64,000 bases of DNA, taken from the NCBI RefSeq assembly GCF_019049255.1, contig NZ_JAGMUJ010000007.1, positions 248,001 to 312,000 on the forward strand. Direction: 5' to 3'. The position numbers were made by a program, and so were the translations under genes. Source of the stretch: Streptomyces sp. AC558_RSS880. GTDB taxonomy: Bacteria > Actinomycetota > Actinomycetes > Streptomycetales > Streptomycetaceae. This document shows positions 25,291 through 34,915 of the stretch, piece after piece. A model generated the notes under the pieces. That model worked only from the letters and a program-made list of their open reading frames with translations. It had not been told where the DNA came from and did not search any database. Every line of letters starts with the position of its first letter. Position 1 is the first letter of the stretch.

Positions 25291-25684
25291 GCACCCGGCG
25301 GTGCGCGCCGTGCGCGCCCTGGTCTCCGCGTTCGTCAACGCCTCCCGGCCCGCCCGGACCAGGGCCCTGGCCCAGATCTCGGGCATCGGTCACGCGTACG
25401 CCGCCCCGCGCGGTGCCCACCGCCTGGTCGGCACCTGGGTCCCCGACGTGGCACTGGAGGGCGGCCGCCTTCACGAGGCCCTGCGCGGCGGCCGTTTCGC
25501 GCTGATCACCCCGGAGCCGTACGACGACGGGGGCGCGCGCGGGCAACGGCTGGCGGTGGAGCGCTGGGCGTCCGGCGCCCGTCGTACGACCGTGCTGGTG
25601 CGCCCCGACGGATATGTGGCCTGGGCGTCGGACTCGGCGGGACCCGCCGAGATCGAGACCGCGCTCGCCGCACACGTCGGCTGA
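25291..25684 (+). pseudogene. FAD-dependent aromatic monooxygenase remnant, C-terminal part only
   Basis: About 130 codons correspond to the C-terminal thioredoxin-like part of phenol-hydroxylase-type FAD monooxygenases (VRALVSAFVNASRPARTRALAQISG, HRLVGTWVPDVAL, LHEALRGGRFALI, LVRPDGYVAWA), with a natural stop. Full-length relatives have about 400 further residues with the FAD-binding GxGxxG, absent here. No start or ribosome site. It would have been a polyketide-tailoring or resistance type hydroxylase. Confidence 0.75.
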
Positions 25685-25692
25685 GGCGGCGG

Positions 25693-26199
25693 CTACCTCT
25701 CGGTCGCGAACAGCAACTCCCGCAGCAGGTCGGCCAGCTGCCCCGCCCGTTCCCCGTCCAGGGTGGACAGGGCCTCCGTCTGGACGGCGAGACCCGCGCC
25801 GACCGCCGCGTCGATCAGGCGCAGCCCCGCCTCGGTGAGCGTGACCTGCAGTCCGCGGCGGTCGTGCGGGTCGGGGGAGCGGCGGAGCAGTCCCGCGCGC
25901 TCCAGCTTGTCGAGGCGGCCGGTCATCCCGCCGGTGGTGAGCATCAGCGTGGCCGAGAGCTGGCGGGGGGAGAGGGTGTAGGGCTCCCCGGAGCGGCGCA
26001 GGGTGGCGAGGACGTCGAACTCCCCGCGTGAGATCCCGTACTTGGCGTACTCCTTCTCCATCCGGTCGCCCATGGCGCGCGCGAGCCGGAAGACGCGTCC
26101 GAAGACCTCCATGCCGGCGGTGTCGAGATCGGGCCGGACCCGCGCCCACTGCTCGATGATCGCGTCGACGGGGTCCTGGGGGCGCTGTTCTGCGGTCAT
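25693..26199 (-). CDS. MarR-family transcriptional regulator
   Basis: A 168-residue protein from the ATG chosen (TAEQRPQDPVD). A winged helix follows: GISRGEFDVLATLRRSGEPYTLSPRQLSATLMLTTGGMTGRLDKLERAGLLRRSPDPHDRRGLQVTLTEAG, with the wing DPHDRRG. It is divergent from an EamA transporter and probably represses it through the inverted repeat between them. Starts at 26229 and 26235 are possible, none with a good ribosome site. Confidence 0.9.
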   Translation of the reverse strand: MTAEQRPQDPVDAIIEQWARVRPDLDTAGMEVFGRVFRLARAMGDRMEKEYAKYGISRGEFDVLATLRRSGEPYTLSPRQLSATLMLTTGGMTGRLDKLERAGLLRRSPDPHDRRGLQVTLTEAGLRLIDAAVGAGLAVQTEALSTLDGERAGQLADLLRELLFATER

Positions 26200-26244
26200 G
26201 GGCAGGAGTATCCGCCGGGAGTAGGTCATCCGCAAGAAAGTGGC

Positions 26245-26275
26245 TTGACGGCAAGTAGCTTGCGGCTAAGCTACT
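26245..26275 (+). promoter_or_regulatory. promoter with overlapping MarR-type operator
   Basis: TTGACG (26245-26250), 16 nt, TAAGCT (26267-26272) forms a good plus-strand promoter. The inverted repeat AGTAGCTT-N6-AAGCTACT (26254-26275) covers its -10, so a bound MarR dimer would block it. Confidence 0.65.
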
Positions 26276-26308
26276 CACCATTGACCTACTTGGAAGGGGT
26301 GCGCCGTC

Positions 26309-27391
26309 ATGGCCGCGAACCGCGCCACCCTCATCGCGCTCACCGCCCTCGCCCCCGTCTCCTGGGGCACCACCTACGCCGTGACCACGGAGTTCCTCCC
26401 GCCCGACCGCCCCCTGTTCACCGGTCTGGTGCGCGCCCTGCCCGCCGGACTGGTCCTGCTCGCACTCGTCCGGGTGCTGCCGCGCGGGGCCTGGTGGTGG
26501 AAGGCGACGGTGCTCGGCGCGCTCAACATCGGTGCCTTCTTCCCACTGCTGTTCCTCTCCGCGTACCGGCTGCCCGGTGGCATGGCGGCGGTGGTCGGCT
26601 CGGTGGGCCCCCTGCTCGTGGTCGGCCTCTCGGCGCTGCTGCTGGGGCAGCGGCCGACGGTCCGCAATGTGATCACCGGGGCCGTGGCCGCGTTCGGCGT
26701 CAGCCTGGTGGTCCTGAGGGCGGTCGGCGCGCTGGACGTGCCGGGTGTCGTCGCGGCCCTCGCCTCCACCGCCTCGATGTCCACCGGCACCGTCCTCACC
26801 AAGCGCTGGGGCCGCCCGGAGGGCGTCGGCCCGCTCGCCCTGACGGGCTGGCAGCTGACGGCCGGAGGCCTGCTGATCGCGCCCGTCGCCTTCCTGGCCG
26901 AGGGCGCGCCCCCCGCCCTGGACGCCCCGGCGGTCGGCGGCTACCTCTACCTCGCCCTGGCGAACACGGCGATCGCGTACTGGCTCTGGTTCCGGGGTAT
27001 CGGCCGCCTCACCGCCACCCAGGTCACCTTCCTCGGCCCGCTCAGCCCCCTCACGGCGGCGCTGGTCGGCTGGGCGGCCCTCGGCGAGACGCTGACCCCG
27101 CTGCAACTGGCGGGCATGGCACTGGCGTTCGGGGCGACGGTGGCGGGACAGACCGGCCCGCTCACCCGGACGGCCCGCGCCGCGGAGCCATCGGAGGGAC
27201 CCGGCGGAACGGTCACGGCCCCCCGCCCGGCCCGGACGATTTCGTCCGGACCGTCGTCGGGTTCCCGGCCGGGGACGACCGGTAGCGGCCGAGTCGCAGA
27301 CGGAGCGGGTGGCCGCCGCCCGGCGGAACGCCGACGGGGAACAGGGGCGCCCGGAACGAAGCCGGGCGCCCCTGACGCGCGTACCGGCTAG
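26309..27391 (+). CDS. EamA/DMT-family transporter
   Basis: A 360-residue membrane protein with ten hydrophobic helices in two EamA repeats (about 5-140 and 150-285), for example APVSWGTTYAVTTEFLPPDRP and FLGPLSPLTAALVGWAALGE. It probably exports a metabolite, under control of the divergent MarR gene. After about residue 290 the frame continues for 70 Gly/Pro/Arg/Thr-rich codons through a hairpin shared with pepN; family members usually end near 290-310, so the tail may come from an old frameshift. Confidence 0.88.
   Translation: MAANRATLIALTALAPVSWGTTYAVTTEFLPPDRPLFTGLVRALPAGLVLLALVRVLPRGAWWWKATVLGALNIGAFFPLLFLSAYRLPGGMAAVVGSVGPLLVVGLSALLLGQRPTVRNVITGAVAAFGVSLVVLRAVGALDVPGVVAALASTASMSTGTVLTKRWGRPEGVGPLALTGWQLTAGGLLIAPVAFLAEGAPPALDAPAVGGYLYLALANTAIAYWLWFRGIGRLTATQVTFLGPLSPLTAALVGWAALGETLTPLQLAGMALAFGATVAGQTGPLTRTARAAEPSEGPGGTVTAPRPARTISSGPSSGSRPGTTGSGRVADGAGGRRPAERRRGTGAPGTKPGAPDARTG
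27344..27372. terminator. bidirectional terminator EamA gene / pepN
   Basis: An 11-bp perfect stem GGGGCGCCCGG / CCGGGCGCCCC, 16 bp after the pepN stop on the minus strand and inside the EamA tail on the plus strand. Confidence 0.75.
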
Positions 27392-29964
27392 GACGCCGCC
27401 GCGTCCGCCGCCTGGGCGCGCAGGGCGCGCTCCACGCCCGCGCGGGACTCCGAGACCAGGCGGCGCAGGGCCGCGCCCGGCTCGGCGGAGGCCAGCCAGG
27501 CGTCCGTCTTGTCGAGGGTCTCGCCGGAGACCTGGACCGTCGGGTAGAGGCCGACCGCGATCTGCTGGGCGATCTCGTGCGAACGGGACGCCCAGACGTC
27601 CGCCAGCACCTCGAAGTACCGGTCCGTGTACGGCGCCAGCAGCTCGCGCTGGTCGGTCTGGACGAAGCCGGCGATGACCGCCTCCTGGACGGCGTTCGGC
27701 AGCTTGTCGGACTCGACGACCGACTCCCACGCCTCCGCCTTGGCCTCCGGGGTCGGGCGGGCCGCGCGGGCGGTCGCGGCGTGCCGCTCACCGGCCGCCG
27801 TCCTGTCCCGCTCGTACTCGCCCGCGATCTCCGCCTCGTCGAACCGGCCCACCGCCGCCAGCCGCTGCACGAACGACCAGCGCAGCTCCGTGTCCACGGC
27901 CAGACCCTCGACGGTCTGCGTACCGGCCAGCAGGCCCTCCAGCAGGTCCAGCTGCTCCGGCGTACGGGCCGTCGCCGCGAACGCCCGCGCCCACGCGAGC
28001 TGGTGGTCACCGGCCGGCTCGGCGGACCGCAGGTGGGTCAGCGTGGCGTCGGTCCAGCGGGCCAGCAGGGTCTCGCGGGCGTTCGGGTCGGCGTACAGGT
28101 CGATCGCCAGCTTCACCTGGCGGTGCAGCGACTGCACCACACCGATGTCGGACTCCTTGCCGATGCCCGACAGGACCAGGGACAGGTAGTCGCGGGCGGC
28201 GAGTTCCGCGTCCCGGGTCATGTCCCAGGCGGAGGCCCAGCACAGCGCGCGGGGCAGGGACTCCGCGAAGTCGCCGAGGTGCTCGGTGACGACGGCGAGC
28301 GACTGCTCGTCCAGGCGGACCTTGGCGTAGGAGAGGTCGTCGTCGTTCAGCAGGACGACCGCCGGGCGGCGCTTGCCGACCAGCTGCGGTACGGCCGTCA
28401 GCTCGCCGTCGACGTCCAGTTCGACGCGCTCGCCGCGCACCAGCTTGCCGTCCGCGTCGAGGTCGTAGGCGCCGACCGCGATGCGGTGCGGGCGCAGCGT
28501 CGGCTCGCCCTTCGCGCCGGCCGGGAGCGCGGGGGCCTCCTGGCGGATGGCGAAGGAGGTGACCACACCGTCGGCGTCCGTCTCGATCTCCGGGCGCAGC
28601 ACGTTGATGCCGGCCGTCTCCAGCCACTGCCTCGACCACGTCTTCAGATCGCGGCCGGAGGTCTCCTCCAGCGCGCCCAGCAGGTCCGACAGGCGCGTGT
28701 TGCCGTACGCGTGGCGCTTGAAGTACGCCTGCACGCCCCGGAAGAACGCGTCCTCACCGACGTACGCGACGAGCTGCTTCAGCACGGACGCGCCCTTGGC
28801 GTACGTGATGCCGTCGAAGTTGACGAGCACGTCGTCCAGGTCGCGGATGTCCGCCATGATCGGGTGCGTGGACGGCAGCTGGTCCTGGCGGTAGGCCCAG
28901 GTCTTCATGGAGTTCGCGAAGGTCGTCCACGAGTGCGGCCACTTCGAGCCCGGCGCCGCCGCCTGGCAGGCGATGGACGTGTAGGTGGCGAACGACTCGT
29001 TCAGCCACAGGTCGTTCCACCACTCCATGGTGACCAGGTCGCCGAACCACATGTGGGCCAGCTCGTGCAGGATGGTCTCCGCACGCACCTCGTACGCCGC
29101 GTCCGTCACCTTCGACCGGAAGACGTACTGGTCGCGGATGGTCACCGCGCCCGCGTTCTCCATCGCGCCCGCGTTGAACTCCGGCACGAACAGCTGGTCG
29201 TACTTCTCGAACGGGTACGCGTAGTCGAACTTCTCCTGGAACCAGTCGAAGCCCTGCCGGGTGACCTCGAAGATCGCGTCGGAGTCGAGGTACTCGGCGA
29301 GCGACGGACGGCAGTAGATGCCGAGCGGGACGGACTGGCCGTCCTTCTCGTAGACGCTGTGGACGGAGTGGTACGGGCCGACGATCAGCGCCGTGATGTA
29401 CGACGAGATGCGCGGGGTCGGCTCGAACGTCCAGACGTTCTCCCGCGGTTCGGGCGTGGGCGAGTTGGAGATGACGGTCCAGCCCTCGGGTGCCTTCACG
29501 GTGAACTGGAAGGTCGCCTTCAGGTCCGGCTGCTCGAAGCTCGCGAAGACGCGTCGGGCGTCGGGCACCTCGAACTGGGTGTAGAGGTACGCCTGGTCGT
29601 CGACCGGGTCGACGAACCGGTGCAGACCCTCACCGGTGTTGGTGTACGCGCAGTCGGCGCTCACCCGGAGGACGTTGCGGCCCTTCAGCAGGCCGGGCAG
29701 GGCGATGCGGGAGTCCGCGAAGACCTCGGCGGGGTCGAGGGAGTCCCCGTTGAGGGTCACCTCGTGCACGGTGGGAGCCACCAGGTCGATGAAGGACTCC
29801 GCGCCGTCGCCGTCCTCGGCGACGTCGAAGCGCACCGTGGTCACGGACCGGTAGGTGCCGCCCTCCTGCGCGCCGGAGAGGTCGAGATCGATCTCGTACG
29901 AGTCAACGGTCAGCAGCTTCGCCCGCTGCCGCGCCTCTTCGCGAGTCAGGTTTGTGCCAGGCAC
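27388..29964 (-). CDS. pepN: aminopeptidase N (M1 metallopeptidase)
   Basis: An 858-residue cytoplasmic peptidase, the usual Streptomyces PepN length. The substrate motif GAMEN (about 262) and the zinc motif HELAH-x18-E (about 300, in ILHELAHMWFGDLVTMEWWNDLWLNESFA) are intact. ERAP1-like helical C-domain follows. It trims N-terminal residues from peptides, with broad specificity in Streptomyces. The GTG start follows GAGGAG. A paralogue lies at 42234-44819. A convergent terminator follows. Confidence 0.96.
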   Translation of the reverse strand: MPGTNLTREEARQRAKLLTVDSYEIDLDLSGAQEGGTYRSVTTVRFDVAEDGDGAESFIDLVAPTVHEVTLNGDSLDPAEVFADSRIALPGLLKGRNVLRVSADCAYTNTGEGLHRFVDPVDDQAYLYTQFEVPDARRVFASFEQPDLKATFQFTVKAPEGWTVISNSPTPEPRENVWTFEPTPRISSYITALIVGPYHSVHSVYEKDGQSVPLGIYCRPSLAEYLDSDAIFEVTRQGFDWFQEKFDYAYPFEKYDQLFVPEFNAGAMENAGAVTIRDQYVFRSKVTDAAYEVRAETILHELAHMWFGDLVTMEWWNDLWLNESFATYTSIACQAAAPGSKWPHSWTTFANSMKTWAYRQDQLPSTHPIMADIRDLDDVLVNFDGITYAKGASVLKQLVAYVGEDAFFRGVQAYFKRHAYGNTRLSDLLGALEETSGRDLKTWSRQWLETAGINVLRPEIETDADGVVTSFAIRQEAPALPAGAKGEPTLRPHRIAVGAYDLDADGKLVRGERVELDVDGELTAVPQLVGKRRPAVVLLNDDDLSYAKVRLDEQSLAVVTEHLGDFAESLPRALCWASAWDMTRDAELAARDYLSLVLSGIGKESDIGVVQSLHRQVKLAIDLYADPNARETLLARWTDATLTHLRSAEPAGDHQLAWARAFAATARTPEQLDLLEGLLAGTQTVEGLAVDTELRWSFVQRLAAVGRFDEAEIAGEYERDRTAAGERHAATARAARPTPEAKAEAWESVVESDKLPNAVQEAVIAGFVQTDQRELLAPYTDRYFEVLADVWASRSHEIAQQIAVGLYPTVQVSGETLDKTDAWLASAEPGAALRRLVSESRAGVERALRAQAADAAAS

Positions 29965-30138
29965 GCGGTCATCTCCTCGATATGTGTGGGTTGCGCCATC
30001 CTTCCACGCGACATCGCGATGAGGCGATGACCGAGCCGGACCATGGGGATTCCCCTGTGTCGTCCGGCGGGCGAGGGTGGGGTTCGACGTCCGGAATCCG
30101 CCAGCGGGGCGGGGCGCGGGGGAGCGAGCCTGGGGGAC

Positions 30139-30615
30139 ATGACGCACCGCACCGCACGTCCCGTACCGCCACCGGTCCTGCGAGAACTGCTGGCCGCCGA
30201 CGACGCCGGCCGCCCGGCGGTCCCCCGCACCGACGACGAGGGCGGCGCCCCGCTCCGCTGCTGCCTGCGCCGCAGCCGCCCGGGAGAGCGCGTGGCCCTC
30301 GTCTCCTACGCGCCGCTGCGCCGCTGGGCGGCGGAGACGGGCGCGGACCCCGGCGCCTACGACGAACAGGGCCCCGTGTTCATCCACGCCGAGGAGTGCG
30401 CGGGCCCGGAGGGCGCGGAGCTTCCCTTCACGAACGCCCACCGCACGCTCCGCCGCTACTCCGCCGACGGCCGCATCCTGGGCGGCCGCCTGGTCGGGGC
30501 ACCGGAGGACTTCGGACCCGCCCTCACCGAGGCCTTCACCGACCCCGAGGTGGCACTGGTGCACGTACGGGCCGTCGAGTACGGCTGCTTCCTGTACGAG
30601 GTGCGCCGGGACTGA
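30139..30615 (+). CDS. DUF1203 family protein
   Basis: A 158-residue protein; DUF1203 features are PLRCCLRRSRPGERVALVSYAPL, GPVFIHAEECAGP and VRAVEYGCFLYEVRR. Several His and Cys could bind a ligand or metal but no activity is known. It starts at ATG behind GGGGGA and is divergent from pepN. Confidence 0.85.
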   Translation: MTHRTARPVPPPVLRELLAADDAGRPAVPRTDDEGGAPLRCCLRRSRPGERVALVSYAPLRRWAAETGADPGAYDEQGPVFIHAEECAGPEGAELPFTNAHRTLRRYSADGRILGGRLVGAPEDFGPALTEAFTDPEVALVHVRAVEYGCFLYEVRRD

Positions 30616-30631
30616 GCTCCCCGGGCCCGTC

Positions 30632-31963
30632 TCAGCCGCCCACCCCGGCCCGCCAGGGGCCGTCGGCCTCGATGCGCAGGAGGCCGGGCGCCCGGACGGG
30701 GGCCAGCACGTCGAGCCGGCCGACCTCGTTGACGAGGAGGTCCTCGTCGTCGCCCTGCCACTCGGGGTCGGGCGAGGTGAAGTGGTGCCAGACGACGAAG
30801 TTGCTCTCGCCCTGGTGCACGAAGGACAGCACGCCCGCGGGACCCTCGTACACCAGCAGGTCCGGCCCCCTGCCGTTGAGGCTGTGCACCAGACGCCGGG
30901 CGTGGGCGAGCGGCAGCACCCGCAGCGTCCAGGGCGTGTCGGCGCGCACCAGCAGGGACAGCGGGCGGTCCTCGGGGACGGTGGCGAACGTACGGGCGTG
31001 CACCTCGTCCTCGTACGCCGACAGCAGGTCCCGGTCGGCGCGGCCGTACGCGTCGCAGGCGTCGATGTGCACCGAGATGCTGTCCCTGCACTCGATCTCG
31101 ACGACCACGCGGGCGCCGGGCGGCAGGTTCGGCGGGCAGGTGACGCGCTGCTTGCCCGAGGCCTGGTGCGTGAACGGCGGGAAGGAGAGCGTCAGCTCCG
31201 ACGCCAGGCGGCCGGCGGGCGCGGCCGGGGAGGACGGGGCGGCCGGAGCCGCGTGAGGGGGCGCCGCCGCCGGAGGGGCATAAGGGGCCGGAGGAGCGTA
31301 AGGGGCCGCAGGGGCGTAAGGGTCTGGAGGGCCGTAAGGGGCCGGAGCGAAGCCGGAAGGCGGGGGAGGCGGCGGAGGAGAGGCCGGGGCGGCGGGGAGG
31401 GGCGCGGGAGCGGCCGCGGGGACCGGCTGCGGGTCCTCGGCGACCGAGATGCCGAAGTCCGTCGCGAGCCCGGCGAGGCCCGAGGCGTACCCCTGCCCCA
31501 CCGCGCGGAACTTCCAGCCGCCGTTCCTGCGGTAGAACTCGCCGAAGACGAAGGCGGTCTCCGTCGAGGCGTCCCCGATCGCGAAGGACGCGACCGGCTG
31601 CCCGTCCGGCAGGGCGACCCGGACGTCCAGCAGCGGCACCTGCCCGAACGTTCCCGCGTCGGCGGACGCGGCCACCGCGACCCGGTCCACTCCGGGCTCG
31701 ACGGCCGCCAGGTCCAGCCACAGCCAGTCGGCGCTCGTGCCGTCGGCCCCCTGGCCCTTGCCCAGGTGGCGCACGGTGCCCGACGGATGGGCCGGCTGGT
31801 TGTAGAAGACGAGGTCGGCGTCCGAGCGGACCCGGCCCGTCGCGTCGAGCAGCAGGGCCGAGACGTCCACGTCCGGTACGGCGGGGCCCTGCTGCCAGGT
31901 CACCGCCACCTGGAGGGCGGCCGCGGGCACGGGCAGGTTGCCGCCCTTCGTCATCTGCGTCAT
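30632..31963 (-). CDS. TerD-domain protein with Pro/Tyr-rich linker
   Basis: A 443-residue protein. The TerD domain (about 10-185) has LPVPAAALQVAVTWQ, SALLLDATGRVRSDADLVFYNQP and TAFVFGEFYRRNGGWKFRAVGQGY, with the Ca-binding acidic residues of this family. A linker (about 195-255) of repeated APYAPP/PPPP units joins a C-terminal domain (about 260-443) of unknown type, rich in beta strands. TerD proteins belong to calcium-binding tellurite/stress systems. ATG at 31963; a second ATG three codons later is possible. Confidence 0.88.
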   Translation of the reverse strand: MTQMTKGGNLPVPAAALQVAVTWQQGPAVPDVDVSALLLDATGRVRSDADLVFYNQPAHPSGTVRHLGKGQGADGTSADWLWLDLAAVEPGVDRVAVAASADAGTFGQVPLLDVRVALPDGQPVASFAIGDASTETAFVFGEFYRRNGGWKFRAVGQGYASGLAGLATDFGISVAEDPQPVPAAAPAPLPAAPASPPPPPPPSGFAPAPYGPPDPYAPAAPYAPPAPYAPPAAAPPHAAPAAPSSPAAPAGRLASELTLSFPPFTHQASGKQRVTCPPNLPPGARVVVEIECRDSISVHIDACDAYGRADRDLLSAYEDEVHARTFATVPEDRPLSLLVRADTPWTLRVLPLAHARRLVHSLNGRGPDLLVYEGPAGVLSFVHQGESNFVVWHHFTSPDPEWQGDDEDLLVNEVGRLDVLAPVRAPGLLRIEADGPWRAGVGG

Positions 31964-32040
31964 GGCGTGATCTTCACACGATCGACACGAGTGGCGGGGC
32001 GGATTGCCGCACTCCGCGACGAGGGGCGTCATACGAGGAC

Positions 32041-32072
32041 GGGGCGGTCACCCGGTACCGGGTGACCGCCCC
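32041..32072. terminator. terminator after asd
   Basis: Perfect 32-bp palindrome (GGGGCGGTCACCCGGT and its complement), 16 bp after the asd stop. Confidence 0.8.
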
Positions 32073-32087
32073 TGGGAAGGCGGTGTC

Positions 32088-33441
<1,354 letters not shown>

Positions 33442-33984
33442 GTGCTGCGCGGAAGGACCCGGCGCGGCCGGGGGTCGTCGTACGTCGCCACGGACGACGA
33501 CCCGCTGGACGCGGCGCAGGAACGCCGGGTGCGGGCGGTGCTCGCACTGGGCGGGGTACCGCAGGCGGACCTGCCGGACGGGGTGCAGCAGGTCCGCCTG
33601 CGGCTGCTGGAGCGCGCCGCGAGCGGGCGGGAGGCGCCGCGGGACGTCTCGGCGTGGGCGGCGGTCGTCGCCTCCAACCTCGCCATGGACTGGCACCGCG
33701 CCAAGCGGCGCCAGGAGCGGCTGGGCGAGCGCCTCACCGCACTCCGTCCGGCGGAGGCGGTTCCGTCCGGCGAGGAGACCAGCCTGCTCTCCCTCGCCGT
33801 CGCCCGCGGCCTGGACGAGCTGCCCGACGCGCAGCGCCAGGTGGTGGTGCTGCGCTTCTACGCCGACCTGCCGGTACGGTCCATCGCCGAGCAGCTCGGT
33901 GTCCCGGAGGGCACGGTCAAGAGCAGGCTGCACACGGCGGTACGCGCCCTGCGCGCCCGCCTGCACGAGGACGAGGTGGTGTGA
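33442..33984 (+). CDS. ECF RNA polymerase sigma factor
   Basis: A 180-residue protein: region 2 in about 25-95 (GVQQVRLRLLERA, VSAWAAVVASNLAMDWHRAKRRQ), region 4 in about 115-175 (LDELPDAQRQVVVLRFYADLPVRSIAEQLGVPEGTVKSRLHTAVRALR). The start GTG follows AGGGGGGTGGCC. The gene for a single-pass membrane protein begins one base after the stop, its probable anti-sigma partner. Confidence 0.9.
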   Translation: MLRGRTRRGRGSSYVATDDDPLDAAQERRVRAVLALGGVPQADLPDGVQQVRLRLLERAASGREAPRDVSAWAAVVASNLAMDWHRAKRRQERLGERLTALRPAEAVPSGEETSLLSLAVARGLDELPDAQRQVVVLRFYADLPVRSIAEQLGVPEGTVKSRLHTAVRALRARLHEDEVV

Positions 33985-33985
33985 C

Positions 33986-34855
33986 ATGCCCGCCCACGAC
34001 GAGACCCGGGACCCGTCCGGCGAAGGGCCCGAGTACGACGGCGCGGACGCCCTGATGGCCGCCCTCCTCGACGAGCCGCTGCCGGAGGGGGCCCGGCGGG
34101 ATCCGGCGTTCCTGGCCGCGCGGGACGCGGCCGTCGCCGACCTCGTGGTCCTGCGCGAGCAGCTGACGGTGATCGGGGACGCCCTCGCCGGTACGGAGGA
34201 CGGTGCGCCGGCGGGGCGAGACGAGGCCGCTCGGCCCGGGAAGCGGCCGGAACCCGGCTCCGGGCCGGGGGGACGCGGCGCGGGGACGCACGCCCCGGGC
34301 GGCGCGGCGCCCGACCTCGCGGAGACCGGGCCCGCCCCGCTGAGGGGTCCGTCCTCCCGTCGTCGTCTCCGTCACCGGACGGTGAAGGTCGCCCTCGGCG
34401 GGCTCGTCGCCGCGGCCGCCGCCGGTCTCGTCCTCGGCATGGGGTGGCTCGTGGCGCAGGGCGGGGGAGTGGCGGACTCGGCGGGGGACAGTGCCGCCGC
34501 CCAGGCGGACTCCAAGGAGGAGGGCGGGGCCGCCTTCGGCAGCCCTCGGTACCTCGCGTGCGCCCGCCTCGTCGCCGAGGGTCCGGTGACGGCGGTGGAG
34601 CAGGTGCCGGGGGCCGCCGGCACGGAGCGGGTCACGCTGAGGGCGAGCCGCTACTACAAGGGCGAGGGCGAGGTCACCTTCCTCCGGGACCCCGCCGGCG
34701 ACCCCCCGCTGCACGAGGGCGACCACGTGATGGTCGGCATGCCCCCCGCCGGCGTCCACCCGGACACGGTGATCGTCGGGGAGGCGGACATCGCCCCCGA
34801 GCGGGCCCGGATCACCGCCGCGCTCCCCGAGTCACGCACCCTGACCTGCGGCTGA
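33986..34855 (+). CDS. single-pass membrane protein, probable anti-sigma factor
   Basis: A 289-residue protein. The cytoplasmic part (1-125) has a helical segment (ALMAALLDEPLPEGARRDPAFLAARDAAVADL) and a long Gly/Pro linker; a membrane helix at about 133-155 (VALGGLVAAAAAGLVLGMGWLV); then an outside domain with two Cys (about 189 and 288). There is no zinc motif HxxxCxxC. The position directly after an ECF sigma supports an anti-sigma or sensor role. Confidence 0.75.
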   Translation: MPAHDETRDPSGEGPEYDGADALMAALLDEPLPEGARRDPAFLAARDAAVADLVVLREQLTVIGDALAGTEDGAPAGRDEAARPGKRPEPGSGPGGRGAGTHAPGGAAPDLAETGPAPLRGPSSRRRLRHRTVKVALGGLVAAAAAGLVLGMGWLVAQGGGVADSAGDSAAAQADSKEEGGAAFGSPRYLACARLVAEGPVTAVEQVPGAAGTERVTLRASRYYKGEGEVTFLRDPAGDPPLHEGDHVMVGMPPAGVHPDTVIVGEADIAPERARITAALPESRTLTCG

Positions 34856-34865
34856 ACACGGCGAA

Positions 34866-34896
34866 GGGGCGGGCGCCCGTATCGGACGCCCGCCCC
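34866..34896. terminator. bidirectional terminator
   Basis: Stem GGGGCGGGCG / CGCCCGCCCC with inner partial pairing, between the convergent membrane protein and subtilase genes. Confidence 0.75.
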
Positions 34897-34915
34897 CGGA
34901 TCCCCCGTCAGCCGC

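Noticed and set aside
25290..27730. Upstream part of the 938-codon minus-strand frame that ends in the tetR remnant
   Set aside because: Beyond about 25272 the codons are antisense to the monooxygenase remnant and cross the marR and EamA genes; only the last 118 codons are protein-like.
30080..30564. Extension of the pepN frame to 30564
   Set aside because: It overlaps the DUF1203 gene antisense; the GTG at 29964 has a ribosome site and matches the start of the pepN paralogue.
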